From: Asterias amurensis
Taxonomy: Eukaryota; Echinodermata; Asteroidea; Forcipulatida; Asteriidae
Length of the DNA stretch: 64,000 nucleotides
NCBI RefSeq assembly: GCF_032118995.1
Contig: NC_092657.1
Coordinates: 2,911,891-2,975,890, forward strand
Direction: 5' to 3'
Shown here piece by piece: positions 21,801-31,184 of this stretch. The notes beneath the pieces are model-generated. The model was not told where the DNA came from. It ran no database searches and saw only the letters and a list, made by a program, of their open reading frames with translations. The stretch's first letter is position 1. The number at the start of each line of letters is the position of its first letter. A program made the translations under genes and the position numbers.

Positions 21801-23225
21801 CTCACCCAGCCGAGGCGGGGATCGGCCCAGTCACAAGAATTCTTTGCAATACAAGATCAGCAGTACATGAAATAACTTTCTCACCAAACTTGTTTTTGTT
21901 TTATGATCCAGAAACCTTAAAGCCCACTCCAACTGCAATAGATGATAACACTTCACAGCAAGCACCAGTAGTGACGGACATAGTGACGGAACCCATGACA
22001 TTCACCACAGTGGGGACCACACTGGCACCGGCGACAAATAAATTATGTAAGGACGTCAATCTATTTTACAAACATTGACCACTTTATGCATTTGTCTTGA
22101 AGACATGTAAGAGAAGGGGTTTGTCCTGATGTTTTCTGCCATGATTGCACTAGATACCTTGTGAAACCTCAAGGTACCTTGTGAAACCTCATGGTACCTT
22201 GTGAAACCTGACAAGGTGCTACACATGTACTAAAAGTTAGTCTCATAACTCGATGACCTTGTGTCTGATCAGCAGAGTGACGGTTCGAGTCCCCGTCGAG
22301 ACACTTGTGTCCTTAAAGCCATTGTACACTTTTGGAACAGAAAAAAAAAATATCATAGATTTACAAATAACTTACAGGGTTTACAGAAGGTAATGGTAAA
22401 AGACTTCTCTTGAAATATTATTCCATAAAATGGTTTACTTTTTGAGAAAACATTAAAAAAATTATCAATTCTCGACATCAAGGATTACGGATTATAGTAA
22501 ACACATGTCACATAGTAAACAGCTTTAAGCAAGACACATAACCATAATGCTGCATTCTTCGGATGGGCTGTAAAGCCGCTAGTCCCATGTGTTGTGTAAC
22601 GCACGCAAAAGAACTCACTGCACTTCTCAAAAAGAGAAGGGGTTCGCCCCAGTGTTCCTGGTTTGATTGGCTGCATATTGCGTCACAGCACCTTGTAAAC
22701 CATTACATGGTGTGATAAAGGATAGGTCTCAAACTTCAAAATTATAGCTCCTCATCTCTTGTAAGGAAAAAAAGACTTGTAGTGCTCACATACCCTCCCT
22801 GCTGGGTGTTCAAAGTACTGTAAACCCGAAAGAAATCAGAGACACAACAAAATTAGTCCTTGAAAACCTGTGACAAGATAAGTTTTGAGAAGAGATTTAA
22901 ATTTTGTGGTACACAGACAAGATCTAAGATTAAAGTGGTAGAGAGTTCCAGATGCCTGGCGCAGCTGAAGAATCAGATCTGTCACCCCAGGAGTGTTGAG
23001 ACTTCACAAAAATAAAAACTTTCATCGTTTGTTTTTGCAGACGTACTTGCCATCATCATACCGATCATTGTACTAGTCGTTATCTGCACGGTGATCGTCA
23101 TCTTCAGTATTAGGAAGAACCACCAGCAGAAAGAGGCGTACAACTCCTCCATCAGGTACTCAGTGGTCCGTAAAGACGCAGGGGCAGGTAACCGGGTCTA
23201 CAGCGACGTCACCACAGAATTATAG
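15686..23225 (+). CDS. Short LRR type I transmembrane protein, complete gene (6 exons, 257 aa)
   Basis: Exons 15686-15891, 19917-19988, 20276-20341, 21084-21193, 21912-22046 and 23041-23225, all GT-AG, phases 2,2,2,1,1. Residues 1-29 form a signal peptide (hydrophobic MVFFLFLSCVSS). An LRRNT-like Cys cluster follows (C31, C39, C41, C48), then two leucine-rich repeats (about 66-115), each on its own 66-72 bp exon, and a short LRRCT-like cap (NNNPIICDDRLLWL, C124 and C141). A Thr/Pro-rich stalk spans 152-197, a single transmembrane helix 198-220, and a 37-residue cytoplasmic tail completes the protein. Five N-glycosylation sequons are visible in the ectodomain (N30, N52, N74, N106, N111). The tail has I234-R-Y236-S-V-V239, which fits the ITIM pattern, a second tyrosine Y250-S-D-V253, and ends T-E-L, a class I PDZ-ligand pattern. 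I do not recognise an orthologue; a cell-surface recognition or adhesion role is inferred. The start has A at -3 and G at +4. Confidence 0.88.
16593..16629. repeat. Perfect GC-rich hairpin flanked by direct repeats
   Basis: The arms ACGTAACCCTCCTCC (16593-16607) and GGAGGAGGGTTACGT (16615-16629) are exact inverses around a 7-base loop. ACTTTCTTGTA occurs on both outer sides (near 16573 and 16641), as if a small element inserted with a target duplication. Confidence 0.75.
16905..17325. repeat. Tandem family D-like units in LRR gene intron 1
   Basis: Two to three successive units of about 130-175 bp. Each carries GCAGTATTTTCTGCTTTA or a variant, AATAATATTGCTTA and a TTTATGAAATTGGGC end. It is the only place where the D element is tandemly arranged. 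Confidence 0.7.
17960..18265 (+). repeat. Degenerate GT-rich tandem repeat of about 30 bp
   Basis: Roughly ten imperfect repeats of AAGTCTGGTAGAGTTTTGTT (variants GTCTGGTAAGTTTTGTTGTG, GTCTGTCATAGTTTTGTTGT). It lies in intron 1 of the LRR gene. Confidence 0.7.
19917..19988 (+). CDS. LRR membrane gene exon 2: first leucine-rich repeat
   Basis: 72 bp (24 codons), acceptor AATTTACAG, donor ACAAT|GTAAGT, phase 2 at both ends. This is the classic one-repeat-per-exon LRR layout. Sequence RVTNNSIPVIDMDVLSGFTQ, with LRR spacing of N, I and L residues. Confidence 0.9.
20276..20341 (+). CDS. LRR membrane gene exon 3: second leucine-rich repeat
   Basis: 66 bp, acceptor TTCTTGACAG, donor AATAGT|GTAAGA, phase 2. 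It encodes SLEDNGLTRIANQSLPSNLS with two sequons. Confidence 0.9.
20466..20608. repeat. MITE family D copy
   Basis: The landmark ATCATGTCACATATGTACAA and a GGCTCTGTGAAATTGGG end are present. It lies in intron 3 of the LRR gene. Confidence 0.65.
20781..20922. repeat. MITE family C copy, full hairpin
   Basis: About 142 bp. The left end is GGGGTCGATTTCAAAAAGAG and the right end CTCTTTGTGAAATCCACCCC. Internal palindromic GGACTAGTCC and CCTAACTTAGGACTAG segments make nearly the whole element self-complementary. Other copies are at 32935-33085, 44001-44166 and 60521-60680. Confidence 0.9.
21084..21193 (+). CDS. LRR membrane gene exon 4: C-terminal cap
   Basis: 110 bp, acceptor TTTTTTTCAG, donor TTCTTAG|GTAAGT, ending in phase 1. 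It encodes an LRRCT-like cap with NNNPIICDD, a Trp and a second Cys (GSCDSK). Confidence 0.88.
21333..21470 (+). repeat. MITE family A, left half only
   Basis: It matches the outer left arm of the A hairpin (GGAACATGTTGCCTTGGATC through GAATACAATGATCCACACAA) but has no centre or right arm. It lies 140 bp downstream of LRR exon 4. Confidence 0.8.
21912..22046 (+). CDS. LRR membrane gene exon 5: Thr-rich stalk
   Basis: 135 bp, acceptor TTATGATCCAG, donor AAATTAT|GTAAGG, phase 1. It encodes a Thr/Pro/Val-rich low-complexity segment likely to be O-glycosylated. Confidence 0.85.
22152..22212 (+). repeat. Three 20-bp tandem repeats
   Basis: GGTACCTTGTGAAACCTCAA repeated three times with one or two changes per unit, in LRR gene intron 5. 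Confidence 0.85.
22246..22780 (+). repeat. tRNA-like SINE or LINE-derived composite
   Basis: It starts with a tRNA-like 3' half (GATCAGCAGAGTGACGGTTC, B box GGTTCGAGTCC) and later holds CATTCTTCGGATGGGCTGTA, AACTCACTGCACTTCTC and CACCTTGTAAACCATTACAT. The last part recurs at 42585-42735. A segment at about 22312-22480 interrupts it. Confidence 0.55.
22795..23000. repeat. Dispersed repeat, copy 1 (pair with 41398-41640)
   Basis: Shares GATAAGTTTTGAGAAGAGAT, GAGTTCCAGATGCCTGGCGC and a CTGTCACCCCAGGAGTGTTG end with the second copy. It ends about 40 bp before the acceptor of LRR exon 6. Confidence 0.75.
23041..23225 (+). CDS. LRR membrane gene exon 6: transmembrane helix and tail
   Basis: Acceptor TTTGTTTTTGCAG; the first two bases complete Tyr197. 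It encodes the helix VLAIIIPIIVLVVICTVIVI, a stop-transfer RKNHQQK, then the tail with IRYSVV, VYSDV and terminal TTEL, ending in TAG at 23223-23225. Confidence 0.9.
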
Positions 23226-23645
23226 TACCCGGATGGGTACGTGGGCGTTCCTCAAATGTTATCGTTGATATCCCTTGGGTGTGAGTAGAAGGGCTTAATC
23301 AGTACCCGATTAGGGTAGCTTGGGATTGTACCTAAAGGTACCTGATGGGCGTAAATATCCTAACTGGGTAAAAACTGTCTTGATTAAGGCCACCGTAAGT
23401 TATGAGTTGTTATTGTTACCTAAACATTTCCTGATGGGTATTAGTATTCAAACTGGGAGAAATGGTACCCATTAAGGCGTATATATCTCCCCATTGGGGT
23501 ATACATGTAAGTGTCACCAAAAGGTTTCCAGATAGGTATTTATATCCAAGTTGAGTTGTCAGACGAAAAGGGTGTGTCTGTTAAGCTTCCGTCTCTAATG
23601 GAGCATTCCTGTGATAAGTTCTAAGAACGAAAAAGTAGAATGAGC
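23226..23645 (+). other. 3' untranslated region of the LRR membrane gene, with degenerate repeats
   Basis: Three imperfect units of roughly 100 bp share CCTGATGGGTATTAGTATTC, AACTGGG and a GGTACCCATTAAGG end (near 23338, 23430 and 23525). No coding potential. Confidence 0.5.
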
Positions 23646-23888
23646 TGGGCCCAATTTCATAGAGCTGCTAAGCACAACAATTTGCTTAGCATGAAATTTT
23701 GGCCTTGATAAAAGCAGGATTACCAAGCAAATGTTCACGTTATTTTCAGGATTTTCAAACAACAGCTGAATACCAGTAGCTATCAATATGCAACAAATGG
23801 AAATTTGGTTGGCAATCCTGTTTTTATCAAGGAAGAAATTTCATGCTAAGCAAACTTTTGTGCTTAGCAGCTCTATGAAATTAAGCCC
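23646..23888. repeat. MITE family D subtype with longer inverted repeats
   Basis: The left end GGGCCCAATTTCATAGAGCT and right end AGCTCTATGAAATTAAGCCC are inverted. Inner arms include CTTGATAAAAGCAGGATT and AATCCTGTTTTTATCAAG. It probably lies in the 3' UTR of the LRR gene. Confidence 0.8.
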
Positions 23889-24343
23889 TGTTGCAAACTG
23901 CCTACCAACCAAAAGGACCTGTGGTAACTATGCAAACAATGGTTGATGGCCTGAAGTTACCAGAAACGTAAAGCCCTCTACTAGGGTCGTAACGTCGGGC
24001 CATTAACTACTTTTTGAGGTCTAAGAATACGCAGAGTTCTTTTTTCTTTTCTTTTTTACAGCAAGTGTACTTGAAAAATCCCCCACCCCCATTTTCAGTT
24101 TTTTTGTTAGCTGGAGTGGACTTGTATATTAGACAGAAATTTTGGATTGATGTTTTAATGAAAGTGCCTGAAGTTTTTTTATTTTTGTATATAATGTGCA
24201 TTTTCTTTGATCTGTTAATAATATTTTGGGGCAGTCTTTTGGTAAATTTAATGTAAAATTAAACTTGTACTGTACTGTATAAATGATTATGAGAACTATT
24301 TTAATCAATGTTAATGAACTTTGCAGCTTTTTTGGGGAAAAGA

Positions 24344-24349
24344 ATTAAA
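24344..24349 (+). terminator. Candidate polyadenylation signal of the LRR gene (ATTAAA)
   Basis: ATTAAA about 1.1 kb after the stop codon. Another ATTAAA lies near 24257 and an AATAAA at 24427. Which is used cannot be told from sequence. Confidence 0.3.
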
Positions 24350-24444
24350 ACATTTTAATAGATTAAGGGATAAACTCGAGCATCGAAATGATTTTATTAA
24401 TGGTGATAACAGGCATTGAGCAAGAGAATAAACCATTGTCTGAC

Positions 24445-24665
24445 TGGCTGTTCAGAGCTACCTTACTTTAGCGTACTCACAAATTACGCATGGCCATTCA
24501 CAGCTACCGTACTTTGTTGTGCGCACACATAAGGTATGGCTCTTTGCAGCTTCAATACTTTGGTGTGCACACAGATAACACATGGCTATTCATGGCTATT
24601 CATAGCTATCGTACTAGCACACTGATAAGCCATGGCCCTTTGCAGCTACCATACGTTTAGCAAGT
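24445..24665 (+). repeat. Degenerate tandem repeat of about 60 bp
   Basis: About four units sharing CATGGCCATTCACAGCTACC (variants ATGGCTCTTTGCAGCTTCAA, CATGGCCCTTTGCAGCTACC), GTACTTTG and TGCACACAGATAA. Confidence 0.7.
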
Positions 24666-25690
24666 TCGAGTATGCACTTTAGTTGACTGACCAGCAGTGT
24701 AAATGCAAATTGACGCACGCACTCAAACGACTAGTTTGGAAACGTAGTCAAGCCATCGGGTACCACTTTATTCAACACTCTATTGCCTTGCGCCTTCTCG
24801 CTATAGCGTCACTGGTCCCCATCTGCGCTTTACACATAACATTAGAATGTAAAAAGGCTTTTGAGATCACAGAAAAAACCATGAGCTCCTGAGGCTGGTT
24901 CCAAATGGTCAACAACAGTAGTCAAACATTGGTCGACCAGCCTGGGTTCGAGTCAAAGTGGTCAACTTTTAGTTGGTGTACACTCGAACTCGTAAAGACA
25001 GAATAGTCTGAGCCCTTGCTCTGTATTCCTTCTTGTATAGCATGCACATTCGGGATAAAACAAATCGTATGGCATGATAAAGTTCTATTTAAAACAAAAG
25101 TCACAAAATTGTACACTAATTTTGCTGTGTTCCTTTTTGCAGCTTTTATAAATTTAGCAAATAATGTACTAAGGTTTTGAATGCAGTTGATGTGCACGTG
25201 TAATTATGTGTTACATGTATTATATAAGACAAACAAACCATGTACTGTTATTGCGTCGAAAACAGTGAAAATGTTGAAAAAGTGAAAATGTTGAAAACAG
25301 TGAAAAGGTTTTTTATTTGTCGATCACCATGTATGTATTTCACAGGTCAGTATTAACCAAACATGGCCTTATATAAGATACCTAGTGTAATATGTTTATA
25401 TAGCAGTCTAAGTATTTACTATTAAAGGGGCTGTGTTGTCGGGATCACAGTGAGTCCGTGGCAAGACATTGAACTCTGAACTCTTACCCAGTTACTGCAC
25501 ACTTGCGGGCATGTGACGCGGCCACACCCGTTGAACTCTGAACTTTTTTCCAGTTACTGCACACATGTGCATAATAATAATGAAGGCTCCTTTAAAGGGG
25601 ATTGTACACGCTTGGCAATTGAACCCCACTGCTTTTCTTCAATCCTATATAGTTGTAGATATATACCATAAAACTAACATGTGAAATTTT

Positions 25691-26032
25691 TTAAGGCAGT
25701 AGACACTATTGGTAATTACACAAAATAATCATTATCACAAACCTTTCTCGATTACAATACGAGTAATGGGGAGAGGTTGATAGTATAAAACATTGTGAGA
25801 AACAGCTCCCTCTGAAGTGATGTAGTTTTCGAGAAAGAAGTAATTTTTCCACAGATTTGATTTCGAGACCTCAGATTTAGAATTTGAGATCTCGAAATCA
25901 AGCATCTGAAAGCACGCAATTTCGAGCCATATTTGCGTGTACCATTGTATTCTACTTTTACAACATCTTTCAAACCATATGCATTTTCTAACAAACGGTT
26001 ACAAACGCTTTTCGAAGACCAACTCGACCGGT
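25691..26032. repeat. Chimeric element: half of MITE B joined to half of MITE A
   Basis: From 25691 it follows family B (TTAAGGCAGTAGACACTATT through GAGATCTCGAAATCAAGCAT). Near 25918 it switches without a gap into the inverted right arm of family A (TTCGAGCCATATTTGCGTGT to GAAGACCAACTCGACCGG). Confidence 0.8.
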
Positions 26033-26737
26033 GAGAAGTGTCTCAAAATGCATTATACTACCCAAAGCTGCTGTACTTTTTACCAAGACAGTTTTTATTG
26101 GCATCAATTTTCAAAGTTATTACCGAACAGATACAGACCGTTTAAAGCTATTGTTTGTAAAGTGCGTGTGGGTGAGAGTCCAAGTTTTCATGTCCACTCA
26201 CAAACGGACAATGATCATGTGATGACACAGACCCTGTACACATTGACTAATTAATTGTTATTTTTTACAAACAGTACCAAAATAATGTGTCTAACAGAAT
26301 TTCTTTGAGATGTTTATTTCTTTTTGATCAGCATTTTGTTTTTCTATTTTTGAACTAAATATATGTACAATGATCTAATTATTATGTGTCAACAATATGC
26401 TAATTTATGTAAACTGTTTAAACAGTTTCTACCAAAGTAGTGTCTTACGAAATTTGTTGGAGGTTTTTCCCCCTTGTCAGCATTTCCTTTTTCTATTTGA
26501 ATTAAATATTATCAAACATTGATGTATGTATAAACAAATAATATGCAAATTTATGTAAATCAGTTAGTGATATGACTTCTAATGTATGTTGTGAGAGTTA
26601 GAAAGAGAGTCTGTCCTCCTTGGCCATGTTTCTTTCATAAGCAACCCGGTTGCAATATAGGGAGTCTGGGAGCCAGATGAAAAGGTAAAGGGCTTATTAC
26701 TGATTAAGTTACATTGGTTAAGAACAACTAAAACCTT

Positions 26738-27215
26738 GGGCCCAGTTGAGCTGTTTAAGCAGAAATTATTGCTTAAACTTTTTCTGCTCAGCAAAATTAA
26801 GCAGAATGCCAGTCATAAATGTTACACATAGTATTTGGTTGATAACCTTATTCTGGTAAGAAAAATGTTGTTGAGTTACTTTTTGTCCTTAGCAAATCTA
26901 TGAAATTGGGGGTTGGTTTAAAAACAAAAAATGTTATGGATCAGGCTAAATTTGTTTTATCAGTGTTTTAATTTTTTGTCACCAGTATTCCACAACATTC
27001 AGTTCCAGTGCTTGAAATGCTCCCATTGCATCGAGGCACTTCACAGCAGAAAAAAAATATTCCTAACAATTGACTGCTAAGCAAAATTGAGCAGGAAACC
27101 AGTCATAGATGTGTACATGTGGTATCATATTTTGGCTGATAACCTTAGTCTGGTAAGCATTACTTTGTTGTGCTTAGCTACTTCTTGTGCTTTAAGCAGC
27201 TCTATGAAATTTGCA
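26738..27215. repeat. Two MITE family D copies in succession
   Basis: Copy one, about 26738-26912, runs from TTGGGCCCAGTTGAGCTG to CTATGAAATTGGGG. Copy two, about 27065-27215, has lost its left end but keeps GAGCAGGAAACCAGTCAT and GCAGCTCTATGAAATTTG. Confidence 0.65.
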
Positions 27216-27924
27216 ATTTCTAATTTCAACTTTTAAAAAGTGTATTTAGTATTTTATTCTGGTGTGGCAAGAGATAACCGGAGAATTACATGGAGATAAC
27301 AGGTGTTAGTTGTCGGATGAAAAGGATGTTCCAGTTGAGCCTCTGTCCTGTAGTACTATCCAAAAAAGTAGGTCTCAACCAGGGAAGGCATATACCCACA
27401 TTGAGATCCAGTCACTGTAATTTACTTCCATTGTCTTTCTTATATAATATTTCAATAGATTCCTGAACTATTAGTACCAAAGAAGAGCTACTGTGTAATA
27501 TTGTTTTGCAGAATGAAATCAAAACTTTCGAGTTTGAAATATTTATTCACTGTAATGTAGTTTTATTATCTTATGCACACTTAACTTTTTTTCCCTGTCA
27601 TCTCTAGCATGAAACACCAATAAAAAGGTAATCATTATTATAACAAATTGTGTCAAGTTGCTTCTGAATAAGAGTATGGTCTTAGTTTAAGTCTGAAATC
27701 CTGCAAAATATTTGGCAGTGGCTATCGTCGGAATTCTAGAAAGTCTGTAATCTTTAATGTTGTCATTTCAGACATCGGTCATAGAAAAAGCACAGTCAAT
27801 GGATTCAGATGTGACTAGGTCAATGTTATGTTCCTAACCCAAAAGAATTCGAAAACATATCCTTTATCACGACCCCCCCCCCCCCCCATTTCACTACTAA
27901 ACAACAAGCTCAAAAAAGGTCATA

Positions 27925-28600
27925 ACTTTTCGGGTGAACTATTTCCCGTGGGTTCAAATCCCACCCGAGTAATATGCCTGTGATATTTGTTCACATATGA
28001 CTCGGGGAAGTACTGAGTACACAGTGCTAACACATCGCTTTATGGGTAAAAACCAAAATTAATATTATTTATCCCCGATGCAAATTGAACATCTATTATA
28101 TCGTTGTGATACCCGCTGCCAAATTATAGGATTCAAACTGCCTCTAGCTGCCGGGCAACCTTGGTAGTCTAGTTGGTAAGACACTGCTCTAGAATTGCAA
28201 GGGTCGTGGGTTCGAATCCCACCCAAGTAACATGCCTGTGATATGTTTTCACAGCACTCGGGGAAAGTACAGAGTATAAAGTGCTATCACACATTGGTGT
28301 ATGGGTAAAAACCAAAATTAATATTCTTTATCCCCAATGCAAATTTGACATATATTATATCGTTGCGATACCCGCTGCCAAATTATAGGATTTGAACTAC
28401 CTCTAGCTACCGCCAAACTTGGTAGTCTAGTTGGTAAGACACTGCTCAGTGGTTCGAATCTCACCCAAGTAATATGCCTGTGATATGTTTTCACAGCACT
28501 CGGGAAAGTACCGAGTATACAGTGCTAACACACATCGGTGTATGGGTAACAGGTAAAAACCAAAATTAAGATACAGTATCACTGGATTGGGGATAGCATT
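27925..28600 (+). repeat. Tandem tRNA-derived SINE units, third family
   Basis: The B-box landmark CCCACCCAAGTAA or a variant lies at 27961, 28219 and 28461, a period of about 242-258 bp. The middle unit has a full tRNA-like head: box A-like GGTAGTCTAGTTGGTAAGAC and perfect B box GTGGGTTCGAATCCCACC. Each body has TGATATGTTTTCACAGCACT and CGTTGCGATACCCGCTGCCA. Confidence 0.8.
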
Positions 28601-29468
28601 TTATCTTAGCATGAATATTACAATTAAGGGGTTTATTGGAACCTAAGGGCGTCAGAGCATAGGAGTATTAAAAGGGCTTGGTGGAACACAGGGGTGCTGG
28701 AAAGTAGGAGTGTTGGAACATAGGGAGGTCATAACTTAGAGGGGTTGGCATATACAGGGGTCGAAAGTTACGGTAATGTCAATGTCCGAAAGTCAAGCCG
28801 ATTGGATCGCAAGGGACAATTGTTAGAGGCTAAAGAAGAACATTCCCACTTGAACAAAATTACAGCAAGGGAAACGCAACTTTAAAACTGATAATTTTAT
28901 TGATAATTTATTCATCAACAATTTCATACTTTAGACTGGAGTGTTGACTACAATGTCTACTTTCTGATAATAAAAAAAAAAAACATTGCAGGATGCTTTT
29001 TCATTTTTAACAAGTGAATCATTTTAAAAAGCTTCAAATGAAATAAATAACTTTTACATTTTATTAGATTTAAAACAGACTTTGCTTAGCGTGTTAACTA
29101 AGCAGAGTAGAGCAGAGGACCAGTGTACTTGATATGTATGGTGCAAACTTTCAACAGGGACCAGTTCAGATTTTTATAGGTCTGCTAAGCATGAATATGT
29201 ACTTAGAAAATACTCCATGATGTACTTTGAACTCTGAATATTCATTTGTGTTCATTAAAAATTAAAATTGAATCTGTAAACTGGTCAACCCGGTATTAAA
29301 GAAAGCTATGCAAACTTCATACACATACGTACACATGGCCCAATTCCATGACACTGCTTAGCAGGTAATTCTGTGCTTACTACCAACAGAATCACACCCT
29401 TTACAGAGGCCCTTACTTAAAGAGGGGCTCTAAGGTCAAATTCAATCTTGTGATCCACCAATTTCCTC

Positions 29469-29857
29469 TTAAAGGCAGTGGACACTATTGGTAATTACTC
29501 AAAATAATTATTAGCATAAAACCTTTCTTGGTGACGAGTAATGGGGAGAGGTTGATAGTATAAACCATTGTGAGAAACGGCTCCCTCTGAAGTGCCATAG
29601 TTTTCGAGAAAGAAGTAACTTTCCATGAATTTGATTTCGAGACCTCAGATTTAGAACTTGAGGTCTCGAAATTAACCATCTAAACGCACACAACTTTGTG
29701 TGACAAGGGTGTTTTTTTCTTCTTTCATTATTATCTCGCAAGTTCGATGACTGATTGAGCTAAAATTTTCACAGGTTTGTTATTTTATGCATATGTTGAG
29801 ACACACCAACTGTGAAGGCTAGTCTTTGACAATTACCAATAGTGTCCACTGCCTTTA
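29469..29857 (-). repeat. MITE family B copy, full length
   Basis: It closely matches 4858-5248, including both TIRs (TTAAAGGCAGTGGACACTAT and AGTGTCCACTGCCTTTAA). This is one of the least diverged pairs in the window. Confidence 0.9.
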
Positions 29858-30054
29858 AGTGATTCATTCATATGACCCAATAGATAGACTATTATGCAAA
29901 TGGGAAACAAGTTACAAGTATGTACAAACCTCCATTAAAATGGTATAAAATGCCATTACGTTTGAAACCCTTCAAGTGCACTATTTGTATTTTTTTTTTA
30001 TTTTTTACTTTGACATTTTTGAACAGAGAAGTTTCAGTTCATTCCTGAATTCTG

Positions 30055-30228
30055 ATGATATTCAATCCAAATGGCATTGAGTTTGATCTGACTGGCGCAG
30101 AAATTCTTCCTCTAGGAGATGCACAGGCAAAGACTCATTTGTTCAATGATCTTGTAAACCATTTAAACGCGAGGTTAGAGACTTGTTACTTTATCCCCAC
30201 CTATTATGAGGACTCCATCTATCAGTAA
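30055..30228 (+). other. Small open frame (57 codons), possible protein fragment
   Basis: ATG at 30055 to TAA at 30226-30228. The peptide has ordinary composition (for example DLTGAEILPLGDAQAKTHLF, then LNARLE). An acceptor-like tract ending in GAACAG lies at about 30026, but the frame is closed just upstream of the ATG. It may be a remnant of a transposase or a host exon. I do not recognise it. Confidence 0.2.
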
Positions 30229-30280
30229 ATAACAGACACCAGAGAATTCATTTTGACCTCAGAGCCTTTCTTTACAGGGT

Positions 30281-30620
30281 TAGCAGGGTACACGTTTGGT
30301 AATTGTCGAAGACCAGTCTTCTCACTTGGTGTATCCCAACATAAGCATAAAATAACAAACCTGTGAAAGTTTGAGCTCAATTGGTCGTCAAAGTTGCGAG
30401 AAAATGATGAGAGAAACAACACCCTTGTTGGACGAATTTGTGTGCTTTCAGATAGGAATAAAAGACTTCTGGCTAGAAGTCTTTTATTATTTTAGTGAGA
30501 AATTACCTCTTTCTCAAAACCTATGCTACTTCAGAGGGAGTCGTTTCCCACAATGTTTTATACTATCAACAGCTCTCCAATGCTCGTTATCAAGTAATTT
30601 TTTAAGTAATTAGCAAACGT
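30281..30620 (+). repeat. MITE family B copy, diverged, with a small hairpin insertion
   Basis: Family landmarks GACCAGTCTTCTCACTTGGT and GAGTTTGAGCTCAATTGG-type sequence are present. The usual central palindrome is replaced by AATAAAAGACTTCTGG and its inverse CTAGAAGTCTTTTATT. The TIRs are degraded. Confidence 0.7.
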
Positions 30621-30644
30621 TAGCAGCCGAATGGAATCGGCCCA

Positions 30645-30813
30645 GCCCCCGATTTCACGAAACTCATCGCAAGTTGCGACGCATCGTAAGGTTTGCGATG
30701 CGTCGCAGACCTATAAGACACTACGCGGCTGCGACGAGTTCGCAACTTACGACGTGTAACCGGTCGCCACTCGCCCTTGCGACGCGTCGCAGCGCTTGGT
30801 GAAATCAGGGGCT
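30645..30813. repeat. GC-rich hairpin MITE, possible relative of family C
   Basis: The left end CAGCCCCCGATTTCACGAAA is mirrored by GGTGAAATCAGGGGCTGG. The interior consists of repeated TGCGACG/CGTCGCA steps, such as GCGATGCGTCGCAGACC and GCGACGCGTCGCAGCGC. It shares the GATTTCAC...GTGAAATC termini with family C but has a different core. Confidence 0.75.
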
Positions 30814-30997
30814 GGTCCTTTTGTTAGCTTCTTTTGAAGAAAAGGTACAATGTTGAAAAAAAAATTCAAATCCAGAAGTTGAGTTTTTTCTAACTTTGTC
30901 TGAGAAAACTACAGCAACCCAGCAATTGACCCTTTTTACATTATAGAACCAGCTCGAACAGGGAAATTGACAAAATAGGGAGACCGCCAACATAGGG

Positions 30998-31095
30998 CTA
31001 GATCAGTTGGTAGAGCGCAGGTCGTTTATCCAGAGGACATTGGTTCAAATCCTGCTTGAGTAAATTTTTCTTTGTTCAACCCAAAACCTTTTTAA
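30998..31095 (+). repeat. tRNA-derived SINE, second family
   Basis: Box A-like AGATCAGTTGGTAGAGCG, B box TTGGTTCAAATCC and the tail TTTTTCTTTGTTCAACCC. It shares its tail with 3786-3895 and 60962-61065. Confidence 0.7.
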
Positions 31096-31184
31096 TAAGA
31101 TTACACACAAATTTCAAAATCAAATGTCAACATCTGAGTGTGGCGGTCTCCAATTCAAGTCGCCCTTAAGCGAAACACTGAACC

